The notes under the pieces were generated by a model. That model had not been told where the DNA came from, ran no database searches, and was given only the letters and a program-made list of their open reading frames with translations. Source: Ahaetulla prasina (lineage: Eukaryota > Chordata > Lepidosauria > Squamata > Colubridae). Taken from it: a DNA stretch of 64,000 nt. Shown piece by piece: positions 1 through 10,196 of this stretch. Position numbers and translations under genes: made by a program. The number at the start of each line of letters is the position of its first letter. Within the stretch, counting starts at the first letter, position 1. The stretch covers positions 17,729,321-17,793,320 of the forward strand of contig NC_080548.1 in assembly GCF_028640845.1 (NCBI RefSeq). Direction: 5' to 3'.

Positions 1-348
1 CCTGCTAATGACAGACACGACAACAATCCTGTTGGGATTTAAAAAACAATTGGTTAATATTTAGCGGTTTGATTTATACTCTACCTTTTACTCTCAGTGG
101 CTAACAACAACCAGCATCTAGTATCTAATTTTTTTTAAAAAAAGAATTCACTTTAACATTCTTTAACACTTAAGAGGCTGGCATAAGAGAGAGATACCTG
201 TACAGATTTTCTAAGCAATCAGGAAGTAAGGCGCTAAATGTCCTTCCCAAACAAATCCAATCAGAAAGGCTGGGCAAGCTTTTAATGAGAGGTTGAGGGA
301 TCATTAGAGCATGCAAGTCAATATCAACAACCTTAACTGGGTTTGTAG
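1..348. other. no recognisable gene or repeat
   Basis: A/T-rich sequence without a coding frame of credible composition. Nothing beyond short A and T runs was recognised. Confidence 0.5.
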
Positions 349-590
349 CAGCGGTGAAATGCTCCCGGATCGGACCGGATTGCATTATCCGGTAGCGATC
401 ATGGCCGGTAGTTCAGCGATCCGGTAGCGATGGTGGAGCAAAGCTCCACCCACCCACCCGGGTGTCGTTACTTCCTGCTTTTAAAAGGTTAAAAAAAGGC
501 TCTAATGATCACATGCCACAGCTGTGATCCTCATAACCTTTTTTTTTACTTTTTAAAAGCACTTTTTTGCAACCTATTCGCCCAAATATA
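349..590 (+). mobile_element. truncated hAT-like element (end CAGNGGTGAAATGCTCCC)
   Basis: Starts CAGCGGTGAAATGCTCCC and continues with a GATCGGACCGGAT segment, CCGGTAGCGATGG and a T-run/ACTTTTTAAAAGCA segment. The same order is seen at 5521-5898, 41509-41863 and 56880-57085. The far terminal repeat is missing, so this copy is truncated. Confidence 0.55.
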
Positions 591-607
591 TATAAATTTT
601 GTAAGTA

Positions 608-638
608 AGTAAACAAACAAACAAACAAACAAACAAAC
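608..638. repeat. (AAAC)n microsatellite
   Basis: About seven uninterrupted AAAC/AAACA units follow GTAAGTAAGT. Confidence 0.9.
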
Positions 639-787
639 TGTTTAATGAATCCCTAATACTGTACTGTATAAAAGCTACTCAGAGGAATCAGTGCCCAGTG
701 TAAGAACAACAAATAATAAAAAATATATAACTTTTAGTTGTGTTGAGACATTGCTTCCAAGATAATCTATTAGAGGCCAGATAGCAG

Positions 788-1153
788 GTAGGAGGGAGAG
801 AGACAGAGAGACAGAGAAAGAGAGAGAGAAAGAGGCAGAGAGAGACAGAGAGAGACAGAGAGAGAGACAGAGAGAAAGAGAGAGAGACAGAGACACAGAG
901 GGAGAGGGAGAGAGACAAAGAGAGAGATAGAGACAGAGAGACAGACAGGCAGACAGAGACAGACAGAGAGAGAGAGACAGAGAGACACAGAGGGAGAGAG
1001 AGAGAGAGAGAGAGACAGAAAGTGAGAAAGAGACAGAGACAGAGACAGAGAAAGAAAGAGAGACAGAGAGAGAGAGACAGAGAGAGAGAAAGAGAGAGAG
1101 ACAGAGACACAGAGGAGAGAGACAGAGAGAAAGAGAGACAAAGACAGAGAGAA

Positions 1154-1198
<45 letters not shown>

Positions 1199-1299
1199 AA
1201 GACAGAGACACAGAGGGAGAGAGACACAGAGAGAGAGAGAGACTGAGACAGAGAGACAGGCAGACAGAGAGAGAGAGCGACAGAGAGACAGAGAGACAC

Positions 1300-1332
<33 letters not shown>

Positions 1333-1399
1333 CAGACAGACAGAGACCAGAGAGAGAGAGAGAGAGACAAAGAGAGAGAGAAAGACAGAGAGACACAGA

Positions 1400-1437
<38 letters not shown>

Positions 1438-1486
1438 GACAGACAGAGAGAGAGACAGAGACAGAGAGAGAATACACACACACAAA
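788..1486. repeat. long purine-rich (GA/GACA)n array with a (CA)n core
   Basis: Nearly 700 bases are almost only GAGA, GACAGA and GAAAGAGA units on the plus strand. A pure (AC)n tract at about 1400-1433 and GACA units near 1433-1446 lie towards the right end. Long stop-free frames on both strands translate to Ser/Leu/Cys or Arg/Glu/Gln runs and are artefacts of the repeat. Confidence 0.95.
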
Positions 1487-2559
1487 TAGGTTGAGGGTAA
1501 ACCAAAATAGTGTGGATGATTGATTCCTCCCCCCTTTGTTCTGACTCCCTCTCATTCTCTCACCCTCATTCCTCCAAACAGCAGGTTGCAGAGATGAGGC
1601 AGATAACATTTCAACCAGTGGTCTGAACTGATCTCTTGCAGAGATATTTTGGAATTAAACCAAGAGCTATACAGGGCTTCAAAACGGCAAACTTGACTTA
1701 CTCCTGGGCCGAAGAGCAGGATGAACAAAAGTTTTATTTATTCAGATATGTAGGTCTGAGACTGTTATTTCTTAAGAGGGATACAGGAGAGGCCTAACAA
1801 CCGGTTCGACTGAATAAATAAACCACACACTAACAAGAAAGAGGGGTGGGGGGAGAAGTAAACCCATAAGAATATTTATGACACTCCAAAATAAGTGAAG
1901 ACACTAATTTCCCTTTGCAGATTAAAGGGTACTGGGTGCAAAACGAAGGTGTAAATGATTTTCCTGTTAATGCTCCCATTTTTTGCAAAAAAAAATAAGA
2001 ACCAGCTGCCTTAATGTGCTGCAGGCAGCTTGGCGAGGATATAGGATATGGAGAAATGGAGTTAAATCTGTAAGAAACCACCCACTTGGACCCTTCATGG
2101 CTCCTCATCCATAACGCTGTGCAAAATAAAGCACAGCGAAAGGCATTTGTTGTTTCCAAGCTGCCTCAGAGGCACAAGATCAAGGTAACCCGCTCTGTGG
2201 CTGTATCTTCACCACCACACATGTGAGGCAGGCTGGGCCTCTTCTCTGCGTCATCCCTGATGCCTGTTGCACTCGCATCTCACACACCCAAGCACCTTGC
2301 TTCCTCCTGGCCCACATTTTTTGTCCACCCACACTGTGGGGAGGGGGCTGTCCCATAAGGCTGGTAGGGCTGACAGATACTTACCCACCCCCACCCTGTT
2401 TCTTTCCACACAAAGATTGGATTTGCTCAACTAGGCCTCATGGAATGATTCGGCGGCTTTTCTGGACGGGTGTTTGTTTTGCTTGCATATTTATTAAATT
2501 TGTTTGCCACTCATCTCATGGCTTACAATATTAGGAATGGTAAAACCCTATGTGTAATA
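1487..2559. other. no gene or classified repeat seen
   Basis: Mixed-composition sequence. Open frames are short and lack recognisable domains. I recognised no transposon ends here. Confidence 0.45.
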
Positions 2560-2574
2560 TGTATGTATGTACAT

Positions 2575-2735
2575 ATGTATGTATGTTTTCTGAGGTTTTC
2601 GCGGGTGTTTGTATGTAGGTCTTTGGTTATTCGGGTTTTCTCCCGCGTAAAATTGGAAGTGTCTTGGCGACGTTTCGACGAAGTCTCATTCGTCATCTTC
2701 AGGCTGGTGTTATCAGCTTCGTGCTTCTAGGAGCA
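2575..2735. repeat. dispersed element fragment with CGACGTTTCGACGAAG motif
   Basis: Contains GTTTTCTCCCGCGTAAAATTG followed by a GCGACGTTTCGACGAAG segment and TCTCATTCGTCATCTTCAGG. This wording is typical of a widespread animal repeat associated with Penelope-like elements, by memory only. It is preceded by a (GTAT)n tract at 2560-2586. The minus strand reads CTGAAGATGACGAATGAGAC...GAAACG, resembling a degenerate hammerhead-ribozyme core. Confidence 0.4.
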
Positions 2736-3080
2736 ATGTTCATTCATATATGCATATACGCTCAATGTACATTCATATACGCTGTCTCCGACATATTTTT
2801 GGCATCACCTGGCAGGACAAAATTCCAAATAGCGCAGTATTGGAAGGTGCTAGAATTCAGCTTGGAAGCTAAAGTCGCAGCATGGTCTTCTCCAATTCGA
2901 AGAGACATTTGTTCAGTAGACTGAGGCAAAGAGACAGTCCCGGAACCAGCAAAATCCGGGGGCTGGGCAGGGGACAGAATGTATCTGCCCTCAGTATGGA
3001 AGGGATTACCACTCTCCAATTGGCTTTTTTAGTCACACGAGATGCTGTTTTAGGATCTCTTTCCAGATGTTTGTATATAT

Positions 3081-3412
3081 AGGGGCACCATGGTTCAACG
3101 ATTAAAGACACTAAGCTTGTCATCTGGAGAGCTGACAGCTGGGTTTGAGACCTGAGTTCCTCTCAGCAAGATGAACTCCTGTTACTTGCTCCAGCTCCTG
3201 CCAACCCAGCAGTTCAAAAGCATGCAGATGCGAGTAGATAAATAGGTACCACTTCGGTGGGAAGGTAACATTGTTCCATGTGCCTTTGGCATATAGTCAT
3301 GCTGACTGCATGACCGTAGAAGCGTTTTTCAGACAACACTGGCTTCCTTGGCCAAGAAATGAAGATAAGCACCATGCCCTAAACTCAGACATGACTGACA
3401 GGGAAACCTTTT
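3081..3412 (+). mobile_element. diverged tRNA-headed SINE (squamate type)
   Basis: Has the same order as the younger copies at 15153 and 24546: GGCACCATGGTTCAACGATTAAAGACACT head, CCTGCCAACCCAGCAGTTC, then GGTGGGAAGGTAACATTGTTCC, the CATGACCGTAGAAGCG block, ending GGGAAACCTTTT. Many substitutions indicate an old insertion. Confidence 0.75.
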
Positions 3413-3429
3413 CCAAATATAGTATGCAT

Positions 3430-3689
3430 CAGGGGTGAAATCCAGCAGGTTCTGACAGGTTCTGGAGAACCGGTAGCGGAAATTTTGAGCAGTTCGGAGA
3501 ACCAGCAAATGCCACCTCTGGCTGGCCCCAGAGTGGGGTGGGAATGGAGATTTTGCAATATCCTTCCCCCAGGAGTGGAGAGGGAATGGAGATTTTGCAG
3601 TAACCTTCCCCTGCCATGCCCACCAAGCCACGCCCACCAAGCCATGCCCACAGAACCGGGAGTAAAAAAAAAATTGGATTTCACCGTTG
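3430..3689 (+). mobile_element. hAT-like non-autonomous element, 260 bp, with 8-bp TSD
   Basis: Begins CAGGGGTGAAATCC and ends GGATTTCACCGTTG, imperfect terminal inverted repeats. Flanks are GTATGCAT (3422-3429) and GTATGTAT (3690-3697), an 8-bp duplication with one mismatch. The interior carries ACCGGTAGCGGAAATTTTGAG, two GGAATGGAGATTTTGCA units and CACGCCCACCAAGCC units. Relatives lie at 36353-36609, 38128-38328, 38751-39050 and 61802-62133. Confidence 0.8.
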
Positions 3690-3851
3690 GTATGTATGTA
3701 TATATCAAGATGAACACGAATTGAACTGTACCAGCTGTACAGATCTGGTTCGGAACACTGTGTGAATGTGCAGCCAGCAATGAGATGATAGTCTTCCCCA
3801 GATGGGCTGTCCTTCAGATATAGGGAATCCAGTTCTTTGAATTCTCTACAC

Positions 3852-4407
3852 CAATGATGGTGAACCTACGGCACACGTGCCATGGGGGGCACACGTAGCC
3901 ATGTTGATGGGCATGTGAGCTCAGCTCCGGGATGCGCCAGCTGATTTTCGGGCCTTCTGGGCCCACCAGGAGTAGAGAAACAGGCTGTTTCCTGCCTCCA
4001 GAGGGCCTCGGGGGGGTGAGGTGGGGAAGGCTCGATTTTTGCTCTCCCCAGCCTCCAGAGCCTTTCTAGGAGTTTGTGCAGGACGAAAATGGCCTTCCCC
4101 ACCCCCACCCCCGAGGTCGAAAATGGCCTGTTTGCCAACTTCTGGTCCCACCGGAAGTTGGCAAATGGCCCACTTACAGCCTCCGGAAGGCTGTTTTTGC
4201 CCTCCCCATACTCCTAGAAAGGCTCTGGAGCCTGGTGAGAGAGAAAAACAGGCCTACTGGGCCATTGCATGCCAGGAGCGGGGGTTGCGGGGGGCGGCGC
4301 GTGCATGCGTGGGGGTGGGGCACATAGAATTATGGGTGTGGGCATACACGTACACCACACACACCCCTTCTCCTGGCCCGCATTGGCAAAAAGGTTAGCC
4401 ATCACTG
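3852..4407 (+). mobile_element. hAT-like element (ends CARTGATGGTGAACC), 556 bp
   Basis: Starts CAATGATGGTGAACCTACGG and ends AAGGTTAGCCATCACTG, inverted termini. It is flanked by perfect 8-bp repeats CTCTACAC (3844-3851 and 4408-4415). The interior has GC-rich inverted segments (CCTCCAGAG, GCCTTTCTAGGAG) and GCATGCGTG-type stretches, without coding capacity for a transposase. Same family as 7937, 8988, 9681 and 40398. Confidence 0.85.
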
Positions 4408-4932
4408 CTCTACACTAACTGGGAAATACCGGGAGTACAATATTTGTGGAGGCACTAGGTCGGGGAAGTCATCTATACCAGAGGTTAAGGTGATTTAGAA
4501 GTCACTGTGGGTGGCCTTAGTCTCCTAGATAATGGCAGGTTCCTCTGTGGGAGGAGGGTTGTTCCAGGACCAGCCATTCTGGTTCTGACAGGGGACCAGT
4601 CAAGACTTCGAGGTTCTAGTTCCAACCAGGCATTTGTGTCGCTGACTCACCTTCACGTAAGCCTGGAAACTGAAGCAACACAGAAACAGTCAAGGAGATA
4701 CCTTCAGCCAAACCACATTCCTTCAGAGCAAGAGGCATTTTTGGGATTAGACCAGTGGTTCACCCAGCAGGGCCACCCTGCTAGACTTGTCTTCTACCTT
4801 TTCCTTCTGGACCCAGGAAGAGAGCAGGGAAGATAAGCGGAGGTTGCCCTTCCTTCTCCTTAGCCTTCAGGGTCTTGAGCAATCGTTTCGGCGTGAGAGA
4901 GACCACATCTCGACTGGTGGGTGGGTATGAAG
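4408..4932. other. no recognisable gene or repeat
   Basis: Unique-looking sequence between two hAT-like elements. An open frame of 109 codons (4507-4836) shows no recognisable domain and no splice context. Confidence 0.4.
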
Positions 4933-5365
4933 CAGGGGTGGGCTGCTGGCGGTTCGGAGGGGTTCAGGAGAACCTCTAGCTAAGATTCTGTGCAGTTTGG
5001 AGAACCCCCAAATCCCACTTCTGGCTGGCCCCTCCCACTCCTCCCCTCCCCTCCCCTCCCAGGAGTCCCCACACAGCCCGTTTTGGATACAGGTAGGTAC
5101 AGGGTTCCTGCGGAGGCTCAGGGAGCATGAAAAACAGGCCTACTGGAAGTTTGGGATGGCCGGAAATGGGCCTATTTCTGGCCTCCAGAGGCCCTCCGGA
5201 GCCTGGGGAGGCCATTTTCGCTCTCCCAGAGGCTCAAGGAAAGCCTCCAGAACCCAGGGAGGGCAAAAATGTCCCCCACCCCGTGGTGCAGGAGGCTGGC
5301 TAGACCATGCCCACCCAACAACCAGGCAGAGAACCCCTTGCTAAAATTTTTGAAGCCCACCGCTG
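4933..5365 (+). mobile_element. hAT-like element (ends CAGGGGTGGGC), 433 bp
   Basis: Starts CAGGGGTGGGCTGCTGG and ends AAGCCCACCGCTG. It is flanked by perfect 8-bp repeats GTATGAAG (4925-4932, 5366-5373). An opposite-orientation copy is at 57601-57992. No transposase frame is visible. Confidence 0.85.
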
Positions 5366-5520
5366 GTATGAAGAAAGGGGTGGGCAAGACAAGAGCCCAA
5401 GGTGGATGGATCAGCCTTTCATTTCTCTCTGCCCAACAATAGTCGATGGGATATCACTCTTGCCAAAGGTCAGAAGAATTGCCCGCCAAGGACTTCAGAA
5501 ACTAAACTATGGGTGGTACA

Positions 5521-5898
5521 CAGTGGTGAAATCTGAACCAGTTTGCTATCGGTTCTCTGGCTGTGCATGCGCAGTGCGCACCATGTACCAAATGTGAGGT
5601 GTGCGCACGCGAGCAGTACACACCAAAAGGAGGCATGGGGTAAGTAGAACAGCCCACGGGGGGTGTGTGTGTGTGTGACCAGCTATGGCGTATGATCTTT
5701 TTTTTTTTTTACTTTTAAAAGCATTTTTTACAACCTATTCCTACCATTCGGGTGGGAAAAGTGAGCGAGCGGGAAAGAAGCGGGCAAGCGGGCGACCAGG
5801 CAATTGGGTGGGCATGGGCAGGGCAGGGATTTTTGCTACCAGTTCTCCAAATCACCCGCCGCCATCGGTACCGGATCAGTGGGAGCATTTCACCCCTG
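5521..5898 (+). mobile_element. hAT-like element (CAGTGGTGAAAT ... ATTTCACCCCTG)
   Basis: Terminal inverted repeats CAGTGGTGAAAT and GCATTTCACCCCTG bound 378 bases containing TGCGCAGTGCGCACC, a T-run and ACTTTTAAAAGCATTTTTTAC. Flanking octamers GTGGTACA and TGGATACA agree at five of eight positions, a decayed target duplication. Confidence 0.7.
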
Positions 5899-5906
5899 TG
5901 GATACA

Positions 5907-6520
5907 TGTCTGCGGGGCTGCAGATTACTTATCGCTGCTTACCCCTAGTAGTCAGTTGAAGAGAGGTAAGCCAAGAGGGCCAGGCGATTCTAGAAGTCAG
6001 CAGGGCAGCTCCTGCTGGAACATGCAGGTCTTGCTGCCTTCTCAGCACCTGATGATGCTGGCCTTGCTCCAGGGAGAAGGATTCTCACATGAATATTCCT
6101 TGTAAGTTAGATCTCCAGGTGCAGAAAGAGACTTAGTGGGGGGGGGGGGGAAAGATGAGTTATGGGCTTAGGAAAGGTCAGTTCTATTGCCCATTGCGGT
6201 TCTTGGCCCGACTTCCAGATAGGCATTTTTGACTGGATTTTTTTTTTTTTGGTGAGGAAATAATGGTTTGTTAGCCATGTAGATAGGATCAGTCCCTCAT
6301 TCTACTTTTAAAAACAAATCAGGCCAGTTCTCTCTCTCTCCTTCTCTCCCTCTTTCTCTCTCTCTTACGCATACACCTGTGATAAACATCTGTCCTATCC
6401 TTTCTTCTTCTAAATGACTCAGAAACTTGATTGCTCATGGAAGAAACTACTGTATTGTGTTTAGGGTTAAGTCCCTCCTACACGGGAGCTGTCTTTGCCA
6501 TTATGGTGGGGTTCACGCCT
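5907..6520. other. no gene; short low-complexity tracts
   Basis: Contains a G-run (6139-6150), a T-run (6240-6251) and a CT-rich tract (6330-6364). No coding or transposon signal was recognised. Confidence 0.4.
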
Positions 6521-6531
6521 GTCTCTTAAAC

Positions 6532-6630
6532 CAGGGGTCTCCAACCTTGGTCCCTTTAATACTTGCTGGCTGAGGGACTCTGGGAGTTGAAGTCCACAAG
6601 TCTTAAAGGGACCAAGGTTGGAGACCCCTG
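6532..6630. mobile_element. palindromic hAT MITE, 99 bp, perfect TSD
   Basis: Ends CAGGGGTCTCCAACCTTGG and CCAAGGTTGGAGACCCCTG are perfect inverted repeats. Flanks are TCTTAAAC on both sides (6524-6531, 6631-6638), the 8-bp duplication expected of hAT transposition. The core carries GGGAGTTGAAGTCCACAAG. Confidence 0.92.
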
Positions 6631-6686
6631 TCTTAAACCATAAGGGGATTTATTTGGTTTTCATTCAGATAATTTATGAACGAAGC

Positions 6687-7434
6687 TGTTGTGACCCAGG
6701 CCCAAGTAGGTAATAGGAAACTCAGTTTAAAAACAAACTTTATTAGAACAGCTGAGAATTAAACTCGTTCTCAGCATAGTCCAAACTAAATCAAAGCAAA
6801 TTCTTCCCAACACAATTCCTCAGTCCTATCACCAACCTTGGTCTTAATTAGGCAAACTGCCAAAGGCCTTTCCTGGCAAAAGTTCAAAAGCAGAAGATGC
6901 CCATAAGAAACAAATGCAGCAAGACAAGGATTTAAGGCTATCAATGTTGTTTTCCAGCAAAGAGCCCAAACGCTGTTGCTGGTCTTTTAAGCCTTATGGG
7001 AGGGGATTATCTCTTGGCCTTACTCCTGAGGCATCCTCTTTGCTTGAGCTGCTCTTATCTTCTGGCAGCTCTTCTCATGCGTGCATTAGGAACAGGCTCC
7101 TCCTGTTCTTCTGCCTCACTACTGTCAGCCTCTGGAGGCTCTCGAGTCCACACCTCACTCCCTGTTGTGTCTTGTCCGCTCTCACTGCAGCCAGGGTCTG
7201 CTTATCTGCTCCCGAACACGGAGGAATGTATGCCTCCCGGCCCCAGTTCTGGCTCCATGCCCAGACAAGCTGCAGAGGAGGGGGCACCTCCCGGTCCCAG
7301 CCCTGGCTCCATGCCCAAGCAGGCTGCAGAGGAGGAGCATCCCCAGCCCAGCCCTGGCTCCATGCCCAGGCAAACGGAGCAGCTAGACCCTCCTCCTCCA
7401 CAGCATGTGAGCCTGAGGAAAGTTTACTTCAACA
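6687..7434 (-). mobile_element. solo LTR of a Gypsy-like or related LTR retrotransposon
   Basis: On the minus strand the unit begins TGTTGAAGTAAAC (7434) and ends GGGTCACAACA (6687), i.e. TGTTG...CAACA termini. A polyadenylation signal AATAAA (6744-6739) and a TATA-like CTTAAAAG (6991-6984) are in LTR order. No adjoining gag/pol frame is visible, so it is probably a solo LTR. Its 5' part contains three tandem copies of a roughly 51-54 bp unit (7249, 7303 and 7354, each with CTGGCTCCATGC). The 186- and 148-codon open frames across it are not credible genes. Family assignment is inference. Confidence 0.7.
7238..7375. repeat. three tandem ~52-bp units inside the LTR
   Basis: CTGGCTCCATGCCCA recurs at 7249, 7303 and 7354 with CAAGCTGCAGAGGAG or CAGGCTGCAGAGGAG between, so the period is 54 then 51 bases. 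Copy-number changes of U3 units are common in LTRs. Confidence 0.85.
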
Positions 7435-7890
7435 ACAGCTGATTGGAGTGACCTCGCATCAGAAGATTGGATAGGCGGAGGCAACAGAAGGAAGGGAGGG
7501 GCAGGCCTTAATGAGTGCTGAGTCATGGAGCCACACCCCATGGCCTATATAAAGGATCTGCTTTCTGGCAGTCTCTGAGTCAGACAAAGTCGAACTTATC
7601 TTGCTGAAGTCACTTACTGGTCTCCTGCCTGCTCTGAGGACTTTGCTAGGACTTTGGGCAGAGCTGCAGAGGCAAGCCTGATTCGGATTTCCCTGACCCG
7701 GCCGTCAGCGGAGGAGTGGGACACTCCCTGATGGCTTTGGCCCCACCTCTGCCTCTGACGCAGAGCTCTCATCCGGGCCTTCCCCAGCCTCCAGGACTGG
7801 CCCCTGTTCTTCCTCAGCCTCATCGGTGTCTGATTCTGTTGCCAGCTCCGCAGGCTGCTGGCGGACCACTACAGAAGCCTTTGTAATGTA
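7435..7890 (+). repeat. possible LTR or promoter-bearing repeat fragment
   Basis: Contains TGGCCTATATAAAGG (TATATAAA at 7546-7553), followed by GTCTCTGAGTCAG and a C/T-rich tract. The preceding sequence has GTCATGGAGCCACACCCC. It abuts the minus-strand LTR and may be the element into which that LTR inserted. No termini were identified. Confidence 0.35.
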
Positions 7891-7936
7891 AAAACTATGG
7901 TTTATCTCTAGGGGGAGGCTACTTATGGCTATAATT

Positions 7937-8463
7937 CAGTGGTAGTGAACCTATGGCACATGTGCCACAGGTAGCACACACAGTCCTCTCTATGGGCACG
8001 CATGCCATCGCCAGGGGTAGGTTCTACTTACCTTTACTACCAGTTCACAACGGGAGCACACATGCGCGCTTGCTTCACTCTCATGCATGTGCGCTTCTGC
8101 GCATGCACAGAAGCTTCTGCGCATGCACAGATCACCCATGATGATGTTGTGGGTAGAGCCTCCCACCAGGTTTTATTACCAGTTCCATAGAACCAGACTG
8201 AACCAGGAACAACCCAGCACTGGCCATCGCCCCAGCTCTGTTTTGGGTTTCTGCTGTGCATGCATGTGCGCCTCTTACTGGCCAGCTGGTCTTTGGGTCT
8301 CTGCTGCACATGTGGCTTGCAGTTTGGGCGGGGTGCGGGCACATGGACAGGGTGCGCGCACATGCATGGGGTGCATGTGTGCATGCGTCCACGCCTTGCA
8401 GTTTGGGCATGGGCACGGGCTTGCACTTCGAGCACTCGGTGCCTAAAAGGTTCACCATCACTG
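7937..8463 (+). mobile_element. hAT-like element (CAGTGGTAGTGAACC family) carrying a nested element
   Basis: Starts CAGTGGTAGTGAACCTATGG and ends AGGTTCACCATCACTG. Flanks are CTATAATT and CTATAGTT, one mismatch. The interior is interrupted by a second element at 8012-8222 with its own target duplication, so this one is older. Confidence 0.8.
8012..8222 (+). mobile_element. nested hAT-like element, 211 bp, perfect TSD
   Basis: Starts CAGGGGTAGGTTC and ends AACCCAGCACTG. GCCATCGC is repeated at 8004-8011 and 8223-8230. It carries two direct copies of CTTCTGCGCATGCACAGA and the ACCAGTTC blocks seen in the CCGGTT-rich hAT relatives. Confidence 0.8.
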
Positions 8464-8582
8464 CTATAGTTCAAGATGCATCCTCAACCATCGTATTACG
8501 TAACCTGTTGCCTAAGTTCAAAATTCTTCTCCAGAATATTGGCTCAGAGATGCCTGGTGAAAGAAACACCTATACCCTATAA

Positions 8583-8718
8583 TGGTGTTTCTCAACCTCT
8601 GAAGCTTTAAGATATTGTGGAATTCAACCCCCAGAATTTCCCAGCCAGCACAGCTGTCTGGGGAATTCTGGGAGCTGAAGTCCGCACATCGTAATGCTCC
8701 TGAGGTTGAGAAACTCTG
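8583..8718. mobile_element. hAT MITE (TGTTTCTCAACC type), 136 bp
   Basis: GGTGTTTCTCAACCTC and GAGGTTGAGAAACTCTG are inverted. Flanks CCCTATAA and CCCTATAT differ at one base. The core includes GGGAATTCTGGGAGCTGAAG. Confidence 0.75.
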
Positions 8719-8987
8719 CCCTATATAGCCTGCTACTTGGGAGGGAGATGAGAAGGCATCAGAAGGTCTTTTTTTTTTTTTAGAGAGGTCAACAAGAAAA
8801 TGAAAATTTCTCCCACTTTCAGCATGTCCATGCCTCAATGTCCATGAAGTTTCCAACATATTAACCCTAAGAAAATTAACATACCTGCCGGAAAAAAAAA
8901 TGGTCCTATCTCTTGGCCTTCAAATGGACAGTGCTTATAGTTTGTTCCACAAATTATGTTTCAAATCACCTGTAGGATCAGATGGTG

Positions 8988-9594
8988 CTGTGATGGTGAA
9001 CCTATGGCATGTGTGCCAGAGGTGGCATGCAAAGCCCTCTCTGTGGGCACGGGCACCTTTGACAGCTGTTCTTCTGGTTTCTGCACGCACATGCGCTGGC
9101 TGGTCTTCGCAGGCACCGGAGAACTGGAAAATGGCCAAAAAAATATGGCCCACAGCAGGCCATTTTTTAGCTGTTTTCTGGACGTTTTTTGGGCCGTTTT
9201 TGGCCTGAAAACAGCCTCCAAAACAGCCTGAAAATGGCCCCCAAAACAGCCTGAAAACGGCCTGAAAAATGACCAAAACTGGCCAAAAAACCAGGCAGGT
9301 GCGCAGGCTGGCCAGCTGGTTTTTGGGTTTCCGCTGCTCCAGCACATGTGACCAGCTGGCCAGCACATGCATTCACACCAGTCAGCTGGTCTGATTCCAG
9401 TGCTCTAGTGCACCAAAGACCAGCTGGCCGGCGCGCATGCATGTGCTGGAAACCAGAAGACCAGCTGGCCGGCACACACATGCACGCCAGCCAGCTGGTC
9501 TTTGGGTTTCCGGAGCTCCGGCATGTGCACATGCACGCACATGCATGCGCGTTCCAGTTTGGGCACTTGGTACCAAAATGGTTCACCATCACTA
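8988..9594 (+). mobile_element. hAT-like element (GTGATGGTGAACC family), ~607 bp
   Basis: Starts CTGTGATGGTGAACCTATGG and ends TGGTTCACCATCACT. The middle holds inverted GGCCATTTT / AAAATGGCC segments and repeated CCAGCTGGTCTTTGGGTTTC units. A target duplication is not clear. Confidence 0.7.
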
Positions 9595-9680
9595 ATGTAT
9601 TGGGTGAACCCATCAAATTTTGAAGCAGTAGCTATCTTGAATTGCTTCTATCTGGTCCGCAGGAGCCAGTTTGATCTAGG

Positions 9681-10191
9681 GAAGTGATGGCTAACCTTTT
9701 TGCCATCAGGTGCCAAAAGTGGGGGGAGCGCAGGGAGTAGCGCATGTGTGTGCCCACACCCATAATTCAGTGCACCTCGCCCCGCTGGATCCTCTTGCAC
9801 TCCCCCCACTTTTGGCATGTGATGGCACAGTGGGCCCGGTATGCCTGTTTTTCGTCCTCCACAGGCTCCAGAGGCTTTCTAGGAGCCTGGGGAGGGCGAA
9901 AAGGGCCTTCCCCCCCTCCAGAGGCCCTCCAGAGGCTGGAAACAGCCTGTTTCCCGACTTCTGGTGGGACCGGAAGGCCCGTTTTTCGCCCTCCCCAGGC
10001 TCCAGAGGCTTTCTAGGAGCCTGGGAAGGGCAAAAATGGCCTTCCTAACCCCCTGAGGCCTGCCAGAGGCCAGAAAATCAGCTGGCCGGTGCACGCATGC
10101 ACGCTGAAGCTAAGCTAGGGCAACACTTGTGTGCCCACAGATATGGCTCCGTGTGCCACCTGTGGCACGCATGCCATAGGTTCACCATCTG
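9681..10191 (+). mobile_element. hAT-like element (GTGATGGCTAACC family), 511 bp, perfect TSD
   Basis: Starts GAAGTGATGGCTAACC and ends TAGGTTCACCATCTG. GATCTAGG occurs at 9673-9680 and 10192-10199. The interior contains two GGCTCCAGAGGCTTTCTAGG units about 150 bases apart. Confidence 0.82.
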
Positions 10192-10196
10192 GATCT

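Noticed and set aside
675..1609. Open frames of 265-279 codons rich in Ser/Leu/Cys
   Set aside because: They arise from the GA/GACA microsatellite, which has almost no stop codons on either strand. Composition is pure repeat.
6914..7474. 186-codon frame
   Set aside because: Lies across the solo LTR, antisense to its transcription signals; no recognisable domain.
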